A DNA stretch of 64,000 nucleotides from Pseudomonas graminis (GTDB lineage: Bacteria; Pseudomonadota; Gammaproteobacteria; Pseudomonadales; Pseudomonadaceae). The stretch's first letter is position 1, and every line of letters starts with the position of its first letter. A program made the position numbers and the translations under genes. The stretch is from contig NZ_SOCR01000016.1 of the NCBI RefSeq assembly GCF_004364335.1, positions 1 to 64,000 on the forward strand. Reading direction: 5' to 3'. This document shows, one piece after another, positions 35,556 to 44,725 of this stretch. The notes below the pieces were generated by a model that was not told where the DNA came from, did not search any database, and saw only the letters and a program-made list of their open reading frames with translations.

Positions 35556-36482
35556 TCACTCATGAAATTCAGGCGCCGTTTCCTTGCTGCCGACAAAGAA
35601 ACTGTCGGCGACGATGCGCAGCGGTTGCAGGTCCAAGTCGCTTTTGCCCGCGTCGATCAATCCCGCGAAGTGCCCGTACATGGCCGGGTACTCGCCCTCC
35701 TCCGAGACGGTCTGCGCCACGCCATCGATACTGACCTGCGCACCGCCCGCGTCCAGGCGCATCACGCCTTCGTTGCAGTGCAACTCGATGCTCCACTGCT
35801 CGTTGACGCTGTGATCGAAATCCAGTTCGGCGATCACCTGCACGTCCTCAGCGGAACGCATCTGCAACGACGCCGCAATCGGCGACTGGCAATTGCTCGG
35901 CACGCTCAGGCTCGCCGACTCGACGAACAGCGCGCGCGGCAGCAATTCGGTGACGATCGACAACGCGTTGATCCCCGGATCGAACACCCCCAGCCCGCCC
36001 GCCTGCCAGATCCACGCCTGGCCCGGGTGCCATTTGCGCACCTGCTCTTTCCAGTCAATCCGTACCTGCTTAAGGGTCTTGCCTTCAAGCCACTGCACGG
36101 CGTTGCGCACGCCCGGGGCGAAGCGTGAATGCCAGGCAAACAGCCCGCTGACACCCGCCGATTTGACCTCGTCGATCAGGGCAAGGGCTTCGCCCAGGGT
36201 CGAGCACGGCGGTTTTTCCACCAGCACGTGTTTGCCAGCCTTCAGCGCCCCTTCAACCAGCGCAAAACGCCCCTGAGGCGGCGTGCAAAAGGCGATGGCG
36301 TCCACCGCCGGACCTTGCGCCAGCAGCTCGGCCAGTGAGCTGAAATTGGGCACGCCCGGACAGTGTTGACCCAGCGTCGCCACAGCCACCAGCTCAAACC
36401 GGTCACTGGCGTGGATCGCCGGCACGTGCTGGTCCTGGGCGATCTTGCCGTAACCCACCAGCCCTAAACGAATCGGATGCAT
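35556..36482 (-). CDS. D-galactose 1-dehydrogenase-like Gfo/Idh/MocA oxidoreductase
   Basis: A 308-aa NAD(P)-dependent sugar dehydrogenase. The N terminus (IRLGLVGYGKIAQDQHVPAI) contains the Rossmann GxGxxA-type motif, and AFCTPPQGRF...GKHVLVEKPPC carries the EKP motif of the family. The sequence resembles the P. fluorescens galactose dehydrogenase as I remember it. The likely reaction is oxidation of D-galactose, or a related aldose such as L-arabinose, to the lactone. AGGAGT precedes the ATG. It lies next to the xylose regulator and genes, which suggests a sugar-catabolic neighbourhood, but nothing in the sequence shows co-regulation with them. The exact substrate is uncertain. Confidence 0.82.
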   Translation of the reverse strand: MHPIRLGLVGYGKIAQDQHVPAIHASDRFELVAVATLGQHCPGVPNFSSLAELLAQGPAVDAIAFCTPPQGRFALVEGALKAGKHVLVEKPPCSTLGEALALIDEVKSAGVSGLFAWHSRFAPGVRNAVQWLEGKTLKQVRIDWKEQVRKWHPGQAWIWQAGGLGVFDPGINALSIVTELLPRALFVESASLSVPSNCQSPIAASLQMRSAEDVQVIAELDFDHSVNEQWSIELHCNEGVMRLDAGGAQVSIDGVAQTVSEEGEYPAMYGHFAGLIDAGKSDLDLQPLRIVADSFFVGSKETAPEFHE

Positions 36483-36548
36483 CGATGACTCCTGTGATGT
36501 TGTCGTTGTTATGACAGACGCGCCCCGTTCGAGACGCCCTAAAGCAAA

Positions 36549-37736
36549 TCAGTGAAGCGCTGCTGCCTCGCCCTGCTGATATTCGCGAGGGGTGCAGCCG
36601 AACTCCCGGCGGAACACCGTGTGCAGGTATTGCGCGGATTTGAAACCGCAGTTTTGCGCGATGTCGGCGATGGCCGAGTCACCGTGCTTCAGGCCCGACG
36701 CCGCGGCGGTCAGTTTGAAGCTGAGAATCTCGTCATGCACGCTGCAACCGCGCGCCTTGCGAAAGTGCGATTCCAGCGAAGAACGGGAAATGCCAACGTA
36801 GCCCGCGACCTGGGCGGTCTTGATGCCTTGGCAGGCGTACTGGCGAATGAAATGCAGCGCCTGCATGACGTAAGGGTCACCCAGCGGCTGATGCAGGCTG
36901 GAGGCCTGAACGTTGATGGTCTCGGGCGGCACCAGGATCTGGCGGGCGGTCGAGGGCATGCCGTGGAGCATCTGGTGCAGCAACTGCGCCGCCGTGTGCC
37001 CCATCAATTGAGTGCCCTGGGTCACCGAACTGAGCGGCACCCTCGTCAGGGTACGGGTCAGCGGGTCATTGTCGATGCCGATCAGCGCCACTTGCTCGGG
37101 CACCGCAATGCCCGCCGTCAGGCACGCCTGCAGCAACTGCCGCGCGCGGGCGTCGCTGACGGCGATGATGCCGATAGGTTTGGGCAGGCTTTGCAGCCAG
37201 GTGATCTGCTGTTCGACGGCGCTGTCCCACAGCGGCGCGCTGGTGCTCAGGCCGCGATAGACCTCGCCGTGCAAACCGTCGCGCTGCAACAGCCGGCGAA
37301 AGGCCTTCTCACGCTCTTGGGCCCAGCGATTGCTCTGGGCTTCCGGCAGGCTGAAACAGGCAAAGCGCGTCAGACCGGCCTCGATCAGGTGCTCGTAGGC
37401 CAGCTTGATCAGGGCGAAATTGTCGGTCGCGACGTAGGGAATGTGCTTCGGGTAGGCCCGCTCGTCCTCGTAGGAACCGCCCACGGCGACCACCGGCAAG
37501 GTGCTCCCGGCCAGCGCCTCGCCGATCAGCGGATCGTCGAAGTCGGCAATGATGCCGTCACCCTGCCAGCGCTCGATGCCTTTCAGGCGGCAGAGAAAGT
37601 CCTCTTCCAGAAACAGGTCCCAGGAGGCACGGGTGCTGCTTAGATAATTGCCAATGCCGGTGATGATGCCGCGGTCGTAGATCTTGCCGCCGTTGAACAA
37701 CAGTGCGATGCGGTGAGCGGGCGGGACGGTTTTCAT
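36549..37736 (-). CDS. xylR: XylR, AraC-family xylose-responsive activator
   Basis: A regulator of about 395 aa (E. coli XylR is 392 aa). An N-terminal periplasmic-binding-protein-like sensor domain (residues 8-280; RIALLFNGGKIYDRGIITGIGNYL, VPEQVALIGIDNDPLTRTLT) should bind D-xylose. A C-terminal AraC-type DNA-binding domain with two helix-turn-helix motifs follows (GYVGISRSSLESHFRKARG; IADIAQNCGFKSAQYLHTVFRREFGCTPREYQ). The ATG chosen has GGGGA 7 nt upstream. It is transcribed divergently from xylA, and the 189-nt gap presumably carries its operator. Confidence 0.92.
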   Translation of the reverse strand: MKTVPPAHRIALLFNGGKIYDRGIITGIGNYLSSTRASWDLFLEEDFLCRLKGIERWQGDGIIADFDDPLIGEALAGSTLPVVAVGGSYEDERAYPKHIPYVATDNFALIKLAYEHLIEAGLTRFACFSLPEAQSNRWAQEREKAFRRLLQRDGLHGEVYRGLSTSAPLWDSAVEQQITWLQSLPKPIGIIAVSDARARQLLQACLTAGIAVPEQVALIGIDNDPLTRTLTRVPLSSVTQGTQLMGHTAAQLLHQMLHGMPSTARQILVPPETINVQASSLHQPLGDPYVMQALHFIRQYACQGIKTAQVAGYVGISRSSLESHFRKARGCSVHDEILSFKLTAAASGLKHGDSAIADIAQNCGFKSAQYLHTVFRREFGCTPREYQQGEAAALH

Positions 37737-37804
37737 TATTGTTCCCCGGGCCTGTGAAGCGAGTCGGCACAGACTAGGCCTGCGCCGGGGGAATCTCAAT
37801 ACTC

Positions 37805-37831
37805 AAAATCGAACACCGGGTTGGTGATTTT
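37805..37831. promoter_or_regulatory. Candidate operator in the xylR-xylA intergenic region
   Basis: AAAATC (37805-37810) and GATTTT (37826-37831) form an inverted repeat with a 15-nt spacer between the divergent genes. Half-sites this far apart could each contact one subunit of a XylR dimer. This is a positional guess, as no Pseudomonas XylR consensus could be checked. Confidence 0.3.
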
Positions 37832-37925
37832 CGCAATCGGCGCGGACGGGGCCGTTGCTAGTATCGGGGGCAGCCAAGAACAAAAACGTGCAGAACGCCG
37901 CCGACAAAACAATAAGGAAACGCCG

Positions 37926-39242
37926 ATGCCCTGCTTCCCCGATATCGACACCATTCGCTACGAAGGCCCCGGCAGCGAGTCGCCCCTCGCCTTCCGCCAT
38001 TACGACGCCAACAAGATCATCCTGGGCAAGCCCATGCGCGAACACCTGCGCATGGCCGCGTGCTACTGGCACACCTTCGTCTGGCCGGGCGCCGACATGT
38101 TCGGCGTCGGCACCTTCAAGCGGCCATGGGTCAAACCCGGGGACGCCATGGAGCTGGCGCGGTTGAAGGCCGAAGCGGCGTTCGAGTTCTTCTCCAAGCT
38201 GGGCATCGACTACTACAGCTTCCACGACACCGACGTCGCCCCCGAAGGCGCCAGCTTGAAAGAGTACAGCCATAACTTCGCGCAGATGGTCGACGAACTT
38301 GAGCGCCATCAGGAACAGAGCGGCATTCAGCTGCTGTGGGGCACCGCCAACTGCTTCAGCAACCCGCGCTTCGCGGCCGGCGCCGCAAGCAATCCGGACC
38401 CGGAAGTGTTCGCTTATGCCGCCGCTCAGGTGTTCAGCGCGATGAACGCGACCCATCGGCTCAAGGGCTCGAACTACGTGCTGTGGGGCGGTCGCGAAGG
38501 TTACGAAACGCTGCTCAACACCGACCTTGCGCGCGAACGCGAGCAACTGGGCCGCTTCATGCGAATGGTGGTCGAGCACAAACACAAGATCGGCTTTACC
38601 GGCGACCTGCTGATCGAGCCCAAACCCCAGGAGCCGACCAAGCACCAGTACGATTACGACACGGCCACGGTGTTCGGCTTTCTGCAACAGTTCGGTCTGG
38701 AGAAGGAGATCAAGGTCAACATCGAGGCCAACCACGCCACCCTCGCCGGCCACAGTTTTCACCATGAAATCGCCACGGCGGCGTCCCTCGGCATCTTCGG
38801 CAGCATCGACGCCAACCGGGGTGATCCGCAGAACGGCTGGGACACCGATCAGTTTCCCAACAGCGTCGAAGAGCTGACCCTGGCTACGTACGAGATCCTC
38901 AAGGCCGGCGGTTTCAAGAACGGCGGCTACAATTTCGATTCCAAAGTGCGCCGGCAGAGCCTGGACGAAATCGACCTGTTCTACGGCCACGTCGCGGCCA
39001 TGGACGTGCTCGCGCTGTCGCTGGAACGGGCCGCTGCGATGATTCAGGACGACCAATTGCAGGCGTTCAAGGACCAGCGCTACGCCGGCTGGGACCAACC
39101 GTTTGGCCGCGCGGTGCTGTCGGGGGATTTCAGCCTGGATTCCTTGGCGCAGCACGCGCTGGACAACGAACTCAACCCCCAAGCTGTGAGCGGCCGCCAG
39201 GAAATGCTCGAAGGCGTGGTGAACCGGTTTATCTATCCCTGA
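37926..39242 (+). CDS. xylA: Xylose isomerase
   Basis: A cytosolic isomerase of about 438 aa (E. coli XylA is 440 aa) converting D-xylose to D-xylulose. The catalytic histidine lies in FHDTDV. Metal ligands are in the LIEPKPQEPTKHQYDYD segment and in NIEANHATLAGHSFHHE, and the substrate-binding segment YVLWGGREGYETLLNTD is intact. AGGAA sits just upstream of the ATG. It is first in a set with the xylose ABC transporter but is separated from xylF by 331 nt containing REP elements. Expected to be activated by the divergent XylR. Confidence 0.96.
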   Translation: MPCFPDIDTIRYEGPGSESPLAFRHYDANKIILGKPMREHLRMAACYWHTFVWPGADMFGVGTFKRPWVKPGDAMELARLKAEAAFEFFSKLGIDYYSFHDTDVAPEGASLKEYSHNFAQMVDELERHQEQSGIQLLWGTANCFSNPRFAAGAASNPDPEVFAYAAAQVFSAMNATHRLKGSNYVLWGGREGYETLLNTDLAREREQLGRFMRMVVEHKHKIGFTGDLLIEPKPQEPTKHQYDYDTATVFGFLQQFGLEKEIKVNIEANHATLAGHSFHHEIATAASLGIFGSIDANRGDPQNGWDTDQFPNSVEELTLATYEILKAGGFKNGGYNFDSKVRRQSLDEIDLFYGHVAAMDVLALSLERAAAMIQDDQLQAFKDQRYAGWDQPFGRAVLSGDFSLDSLAQHALDNELNPQAVSGRQEMLEGVVNRFIYP

Positions 39243-39298
39243 TACCCGAAGGCGCCGTGCACGGACGGATCTATCCCTGACATGACGCGCGCTCAACG

Positions 39299-39453
39299 GT
39301 AGGAGCCGGCTTGCTGGCGAACGCGGTCGGTCAGCTGCGAAGAGGTCGACTGAACTGACGCGTTCGCCAGCAAGCCGGCTCCTACGGTTCTTCGGCGTGC
39401 CAGCGAAAGCGGCGCTGCCCTCACGAATGGTTCCCGGCTAAAGCCGGTCCTAC
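39299..39453. repeat. REP inverted pair and a lone REP between xylA and xylF
   Basis: GTAGGAGCCGGCTTGCTGGC begins at 39299, and its reverse complement ends at 39385, with a loop of about 35 nt. A lone element of the CCCGGCT...AGCCGG family follows at 39432-39453. Together they occupy most of the 331-nt gap; the remaining part before xylF would hold any xylF promoter. Confidence 0.8.
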
Positions 39454-39573
39454 GACTGGAGTTGGTTACATTCTCACGACAAATCCCCGCTCGCGGTGCG
39501 CGGTCAGTCTCTACAGTTCCACCGGTACATCGTCGAAACGTGTCTCTAAACAAAAATAACAGGACGCAACCCC

Positions 39574-40575
39574 ATGAAGAGTTTCAAGACCACCCTGCTC
39601 GCCAGTGCCCTGGCCCTGCTCAGCCTGCCCGTCATGGCCGACTCGGCCCATCCGAAAATCGGCTTTTCCATCGATGACCTGCGCCTCGAACGCTGGGCCC
39701 GGGACCGCGATTACTTCGTCGCAGCCGCAGAGAAAATGGACGCCAAGGTGTACGTCCAGTCCGCTGATGCCAACGAAGGCAAACAGATCTCCCAGATCGA
39801 AAACCTGATCTCCCGCGGCGTCGACGTCATCGTCATCGTGCCGTTCAACGCCACCGTGCTGACCAACGCCGTCGCCGAAGCCAAAAAGGCCGGCATCAAA
39901 GTGGTGTCCTACGACCGGCTGATCCTCAACGCCGACATCGACGCCTACATCTCCTTCGATAACGAGAAAGTCGGGGAAATGCAGGCGGCCGGCGTGCTCA
40001 AGGCAGCCCCGAAAGGCAATTACTTCCTGCTCGGCGGCGCCCCCACCGACAACAACGCCAAGGTGCTGCGCGAAGGCCAGATGAAAGTGCTGCAGCCGGC
40101 CATCGACAAGGGCGACATCAAGATTGTCGGTCAGCAATGGGTCAAGGAATGGAACCCGACCGAAGCCCTGAGCATCGTCGAAAACGCCCTGACCAAAAAC
40201 AGCAACAAGATCGACGGCATCGTCGCCTCCAACGACGCCACCGCCGGCGGCGCGATTCAGGCCCTCGCCGCACAGAAACTGGCCGGAAAAGTGCCCATCT
40301 CCGGCCAGGACGCCGACCTGGCAGCGGTCAAGCGCGTGATCGACGGCACGCAAACCATGACCGTCTACAAACCGCTGAAACTGATCGCCTCGGAAGCGGC
40401 AAAACTGTCGGTGCAACTGGCGCGCAACGAGAAGCCTACGTTCAGCTCGCAGTACGACAACGGCGCCAAGAAGGTCGACACCATCCTCCTGACCCCGACG
40501 CCGCTGACCAAGGACAACATCGATCTGCTGGAAAAGGACGGGTTCTATACCAAGGATCAGATCGCCGGGAAGTGA
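39574..40575 (+). CDS. xylF: D-xylose ABC transporter, periplasmic binding protein
   Basis: A 333-aa sugar-binding protein with a clear signal peptide ending in VMADS. The mature part is a type I periplasmic binding fold (HPKIGFSIDDLRLERWARDRDYF, DVIVIVPFNA, VVSYDRLI, ASNDATAGGAIQAL, ISGQDADLAAVK), as in E. coli XylF. AGGA lies 9 nt before the ATG. It captures D-xylose in the periplasm and delivers it to XylGH. A 230-nt gap with a REP pair separates it from xylG, which may protect the xylF 3' end and favour a higher level of binding protein. Confidence 0.95.
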   Translation: MKSFKTTLLASALALLSLPVMADSAHPKIGFSIDDLRLERWARDRDYFVAAAEKMDAKVYVQSADANEGKQISQIENLISRGVDVIVIVPFNATVLTNAVAEAKKAGIKVVSYDRLILNADIDAYISFDNEKVGEMQAAGVLKAAPKGNYFLLGGAPTDNNAKVLREGQMKVLQPAIDKGDIKIVGQQWVKEWNPTEALSIVENALTKNSNKIDGIVASNDATAGGAIQALAAQKLAGKVPISGQDADLAAVKRVIDGTQTMTVYKPLKLIASEAAKLSVQLARNEKPTFSSQYDNGAKKVDTILLTPTPLTKDNIDLLEKDGFYTKDQIAGK

Positions 40576-40638
40576 TCGCCCTTTGCAGGCTGCCATAGCT
40601 GCAGTGTGACCCCTGCACCGACACCTGCACCGACACCT

Positions 40639-40772
40639 GTAGGAGCGTGGCTTGTCCCGCGAGCGGCGGGGAACCCGTCGTAAAACCTGACACTGTGGTT
40701 TGCCTGACACAATGCGTCTGCTGAATTTACGACGGCTTCGCAGCCGGTCGCGGGACAAGCCGCGCTCCTGCA
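40639..40772. repeat. REP inverted pair (GTGGCTTGTCCCGCGA family) between xylF and xylG
   Basis: TGTAGGAGCGTGGCTTGTCC (40639 on) faces GGTCGCGGGACAAGCCGCGC (40745 on). A nested second inverted repeat, CCGTCGTAAA / TTTACGACGG (about 40676 and 40726), lies inside, so the whole 230-nt gap can fold into one long imperfect stem. This REP family differs from the one in the xylA-xylF gap. Confidence 0.8.
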
Positions 40773-40805
40773 CGAGAACTCCGGCCTGTCCTGGAATACC
40801 GCGCC

Positions 40806-42392
40806 ATGTCCGATCACCTGCTGCAAATGAACGGCATCGTCAAATCCTTCGGCGGCGTCAAGGCACTCAACGGCATCGACATCAAGGTACGGGCTGGCGA
40901 ATGCGTCGGCCTGTGCGGTGAGAACGGCGCCGGCAAATCAACGCTGATGAAAGTCCTCTCGGCGGTCTATCCCCACGGCACCTGGGAGGGTGAAATCCTC
41001 TGGGACGGCCAGCCGCTGAAGGCGCAATCCATCAGCGAAACCGAGGCCGCCGGGATTGTCATCATCCATCAGGAACTCACCCTCGTCCCCGACCTGTCGG
41101 TGGCGGAAAACATCTTCATGGGCCACGAGCTGACCCTGCCGGGCGGGCGCATGAATTACCCGGCGATGATTCACCGCGCCGAAGCCCTGATGCGCGAATT
41201 GAAAGTGCCGGACATGAACGTCGCCCTGCCCGTTTCGCAATACGGCGGCGGCTATCAGCAACTGGTGGAGATCGCCAAGGCGCTGAACAAACAGGCGCGG
41301 CTGTTGATCCTCGACGAACCCTCCTCGGCCCTGACCCGCTCGGAAATCGAGGTCCTGCTCGACATCATTCGCGAGCTCAAAGCCAAGGGCGTCGCCTGCG
41401 TCTACATCTCCCACAAGCTCGATGAAGTCGCCGCCGTCTGCGACACGGTCTCGGTGATCCGCGACGGCAAGCACATCGCAACCACAGCCATGGCCGACAT
41501 GGACATCCCCCGCATCATCACGCAAATGGTCGGCCGCGAGATGAGCAACCTCTACCCCACCGAGCCCCATGCCGTCGGCGAGGTGATTTTCGAGGCGCGC
41601 CACGTCACCTGCTACGACGTCGACAACCCGAAGCGCAAACGCGTGGACGACATCTCGTTCGTGCTCAGGCGCGGGGAAATCCTCGGCATCGCCGGGCTGG
41701 TCGGGGCCGGGCGCACCGAACTGGTCTCGGCGCTGTTCGGTGCCTACCCGGGCCGGTACAGCGGCGAAGTGTGGCTGGACGGCAAACCGATCGACACGCG
41801 CACGCCGCTCAAATCCATCCGCGCGGGGCTGTGCATGGTCCCCGAGGACCGCAAGCGTCAGGGCATCATTCCGGACCTGGGCGTTGGCCAGAACATCACC
41901 CTCGCCGTGCTCGACAGCTTCGCCCACCTGACCCGCATCGACGCCGAAGCCGAACTGGGCAGCATCGACAAGGAAATCGCGCGAATGCACCTGAAGACTG
42001 CGAGCCCGTTCCTGCCGATCACCAGCCTCTCCGGCGGCAATCAGCAAAAAGCCGTGCTGGCGAAGATGCTGCTGACGAAGCCGCGGGTGCTGATTCTCGA
42101 CGAGCCCACCCGCGGCGTGGACGTGGGCGCCAAGTACGAGATTTACAAACTGATGGGCGCGCTGGCGGCCAGCGGCGTGTCGATCATCATGGTGTCGTCG
42201 GAGCTGGCCGAAGTGCTCGGCGTCTCCGACCGTGTGCTGGTGATCGGCGAAGGCCAGCTGCGCGGGGATTTCATCAACGAAGGGCTGACCCAGGAACAAG
42301 TGCTCGCGGCCGCCCTCAGCCAGGCCGGGGACACTGCATACAACAAAAACAATAACGACCGGCCAGGTGCTGTGGGAGATGCGCGTCAATGA
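40806..42392 (+). CDS. xylG: D-xylose ABC transporter, double ATPase subunit
   Basis: A 528-aa protein with two ABC ATPase domains. The N-terminal half has Walker A GENGAGKST (about 40) and Walker B LLILDEPSSALT, with an unusual signature QYGGGYQQ in place of LSGGQ. The C-terminal half has the degenerate Walker A GLVGAGRTEL typical of sugar transporters of this class, a good signature SLSGGNQQK and Walker B VLILDEPTRGVD. It energises xylose import through XylH. Its stop overlaps the xylH start (ATGA), indicating coupled translation. Confidence 0.95.
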   Translation: MSDHLLQMNGIVKSFGGVKALNGIDIKVRAGECVGLCGENGAGKSTLMKVLSAVYPHGTWEGEILWDGQPLKAQSISETEAAGIVIIHQELTLVPDLSVAENIFMGHELTLPGGRMNYPAMIHRAEALMRELKVPDMNVALPVSQYGGGYQQLVEIAKALNKQARLLILDEPSSALTRSEIEVLLDIIRELKAKGVACVYISHKLDEVAAVCDTVSVIRDGKHIATTAMADMDIPRIITQMVGREMSNLYPTEPHAVGEVIFEARHVTCYDVDNPKRKRVDDISFVLRRGEILGIAGLVGAGRTELVSALFGAYPGRYSGEVWLDGKPIDTRTPLKSIRAGLCMVPEDRKRQGIIPDLGVGQNITLAVLDSFAHLTRIDAEAELGSIDKEIARMHLKTASPFLPITSLSGGNQQKAVLAKMLLTKPRVLILDEPTRGVDVGAKYEIYKLMGALAASGVSIIMVSSELAEVLGVSDRVLVIGEGQLRGDFINEGLTQEQVLAAALSQAGDTAYNKNNNDRPGAVGDARQ

Positions 42393-43525
42393 ATCAACTC
42401 AAGCAACTGTTCACCCGCTACAAAATGCTCGCCCTGGTGATCGCCATCGCGGTGATCTGGCTGTTCTTCAGCTGGGAAACCGACGGGGGCTTTCTGACGC
42501 CGCGCAACCTGTCGAACCTGCTGCGGCAGATGTCGATCACCGGGATTCTGGCCTGCGGCATGGTGCTGGTGATCATCAGCGGCGAGATCGATCTGTCGGT
42601 GGGTTCGCTGCTCGGTTTGCTCGGCGGCGTGGCGGCGATTCTCGACGTGGTCTATCACCTGCCGCTGCCACTGAACCTGTGCATCGTCGCCGGCTGCGGG
42701 CTGTTGATCGGTCTCACTAACGGCTGCATGACCGCGTACCTGCGCATCCCCTCGTTCATCGTCGGCCTGGGCGGCATGCTGGCGTTTCGCGGGATTCTGC
42801 TGGGGATCACCGGCGGCACCACGATCGCCCCGGTGTCGCCGGAACTGGTCTACATCGGTCAGGGTTATCTGCCGCCGCTGGTGGGGATCGTGCTCGGCGT
42901 GCTGCTCTTCGCACTGACGCTGTTCCTGACCTGGCGTCAGCGCAGCAACCGGGCGTTGCACGGGCTGGCTGCCCATTCGCTGGCCCGGGATGGGGTGCGC
43001 GTGGCGGCGATTGGCGTCGTCCTGGCCGGCTTCGTTTACACGCTGAACAGCTACGACGGGATTCCGGTGCCGGTCCTGCTGCTGTTGGTCTTGCTTGGGG
43101 CTTTCAGCTACATCACCACCCAGACCGTGTTCGGCCGGCGGATCTACTCGGTCGGCAGCAACATGGAGGCCACGCGCCTCTCCGGCATCAACGTGCAGGC
43201 GGTGAAGTTATGGATATTCGGCATCATGGGCGTCATGTGCGCCCTCGCCGGGCTGGTCAACACCGCCCGCCTGGCCGCAGGCTCGCCGTCAGCGGGCAAC
43301 ATGGGCGAACTCGACGCCATCGCCGCCTGCTTCATCGGCGGCACCTCCATGCGCGGCGGCTCGGGCACCGTGTACGGCGCACTCCTCGGCGCCCTCGTCA
43401 TCACCAGCCTCGACAACGGCATGTCCATGCTCGACGTCGACAGCTACTGGCAGATGATCGTCAAGGGCAGCATTCTGGTGCTGGCGGTGTGGGTGGATGT
43501 GAGCACGCGGGCTGGACGGCGGTGA
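42389..43525 (+). CDS. xylH: D-xylose ABC transporter, permease
   Basis: A 378-aa inner-membrane protein with about ten hydrophobic segments, including the family-typical GILACGMVLVIISGEIDLSVG and SVGSNMEATRLSGINVQAVK motifs and a conserved C-terminal AACFIGGTSMRGGSGTVYGA stretch. It forms the channel through which xylose passes from XylF to the cytoplasm. It is the last gene of the transporter set; no xylulokinase gene follows, and a REP pair lies before the convergent dusA. Confidence 0.95.
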   Translation: MNQLKQLFTRYKMLALVIAIAVIWLFFSWETDGGFLTPRNLSNLLRQMSITGILACGMVLVIISGEIDLSVGSLLGLLGGVAAILDVVYHLPLPLNLCIVAGCGLLIGLTNGCMTAYLRIPSFIVGLGGMLAFRGILLGITGGTTIAPVSPELVYIGQGYLPPLVGIVLGVLLFALTLFLTWRQRSNRALHGLAAHSLARDGVRVAAIGVVLAGFVYTLNSYDGIPVPVLLLLVLLGAFSYITTQTVFGRRIYSVGSNMEATRLSGINVQAVKLWIFGIMGVMCALAGLVNTARLAAGSPSAGNMGELDAIAACFIGGTSMRGGSGTVYGALLGALVITSLDNGMSMLDVDSYWQMIVKGSILVLAVWVDVSTRAGRR

Positions 43526-43562
43526 GTGCTTGACCACACTCAGTTTCACCACACTCGAGCCC

Positions 43563-43649
43563 GTAGGAGCCGGCTTGCTGGCGAACCGGCTGTGTAATCT
43601 CACACGTTCATGTCTGAACGACCGCCTTCGCCAGCAAGCCGGCTCCTAC
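43563..43649. repeat. REP inverted pair between convergent xylH and dusA
   Basis: GTAGGAGCCGGCTTGCTGGC and its reverse complement face each other with a loop of about 38 nt. They sit in the 190-nt space between two convergent genes, where such an element may double as a bidirectional transcription or decay barrier. No separate terminator is visible. Confidence 0.8.
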
Positions 43650-43714
43650 AGAGTCCGTGCCTATCCCTCGACCGGGCAGTGAGCGATCTGAATCCAGCCG
43701 GACGGGTAACCCGC

Positions 43715-44725
43715 TCACCGCCCTTCCAGCAACTCCCCTGCCCGATCCAGCAGCCCCAGCGGGTCGTCCGTCTTGTGAATGTCCACCGAGAGCATCTGCC
43801 GGAACTTGCGCGCGCCGGGAAAGCCGGTGCCCAGGCCCAGCACGTGACGGGTGATGTGGTGCATCGAGCCACCTTCGCGAAGGTGCGCTTCCACATAGGG
43901 CCGCATCAGCCTAAGGGCTTCGGCGCGGGTGATCTGCGGGGCGTCGCTGCCAAACAGTTCGCGGTCCACGCCTGCCAGCAGGTACGGGTTGTGGTACGCC
44001 TCGCGGCCGAGCATCACGCCGTCGAAAGTGTTCAGGTGCTCCTGGCACTGCTCCAGGGTCTTGATGCCGCCGTTAAGGATGATCTCCAACTCGGGAAAAT
44101 CCTGTTTCAGTTGCGCAGCGATGTCATAGCGCAGCGGCGGAATGTCACGATTTTCCTTGGGCGACAGGCCTTCGAGAATGGCGATCCGGGCATGCACGGT
44201 GAAGCTGGTGCAGCCGGCGTCGCGCACGGTGCCGACGAACTCGCACAGCTGCTCGTAACTGTCGCGGCCGTTGATGCCGATGCGGTGCTTGACCGTCACC
44301 GGAATCGTCACGGCGTCGCGCATGGCCTTGACGCAATCGGCGACCAGCTGCGGATGCCCCATCAACACCGCGCCGATCATCTTGTTCTGCACCCGGTCGC
44401 TCGGGCAGCCGACGTTGAGGTTGACCTCGTCATAGCCCGCCGCTTGGGCCAAACGCGCACTGGCCGCGAGGTCGGCCGGATTGCTGCCGCCCAGCTGCAA
44501 GGCCAGCGGATGCTCTGTCTCGTCGTGACGCAAGAAGCGCTCGGTATCGCCGTGGAGCAATGCGCCGGTGGTGACCATCTCGGTGTACAGCAGCGCATTC
44601 TTCGACAGCAGACGCAGGAAGAAACGGCAGTGACGATCCGTCCAGTCCATCATCGGGGCCACGGAAAAACGCCGTGAGGGCTCGGAGGGCAGGCGATCGG
44701 TACGGGGTTCTGTGATAGGCAGCAT
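43715..44725 (-). CDS. dusA: tRNA-dihydrouridine(20/20a) synthase
   Basis: A 336-aa flavin enzyme that reduces uridine 20/20a in the tRNA D-loop using NADPH. The N-terminal TIM barrel carries SVAPMMDWTDRHCRFF, EMVTTGALLHGD and NVGCPSDRVQ, whose cysteine is the catalytic acid. FTVHARIAILEGLSPKENRDIPPL and ILNGGIKT are FMN-site segments, and a helical RNA-binding C-terminal domain follows. Length and motifs are those of DusA rather than DusB or DusC. The preceding gap on its start side is the AT-rich region that also serves the divergent curli operon. Confidence 0.94.
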   Translation of the reverse strand: MLPITEPRTDRLPSEPSRRFSVAPMMDWTDRHCRFFLRLLSKNALLYTEMVTTGALLHGDTERFLRHDETEHPLALQLGGSNPADLAASARLAQAAGYDEVNLNVGCPSDRVQNKMIGAVLMGHPQLVADCVKAMRDAVTIPVTVKHRIGINGRDSYEQLCEFVGTVRDAGCTSFTVHARIAILEGLSPKENRDIPPLRYDIAAQLKQDFPELEIILNGGIKTLEQCQEHLNTFDGVMLGREAYHNPYLLAGVDRELFGSDAPQITRAEALRLMRPYVEAHLREGGSMHHITRHVLGLGTGFPGARKFRQMLSVDIHKTDDPLGLLDRAGELLEGR

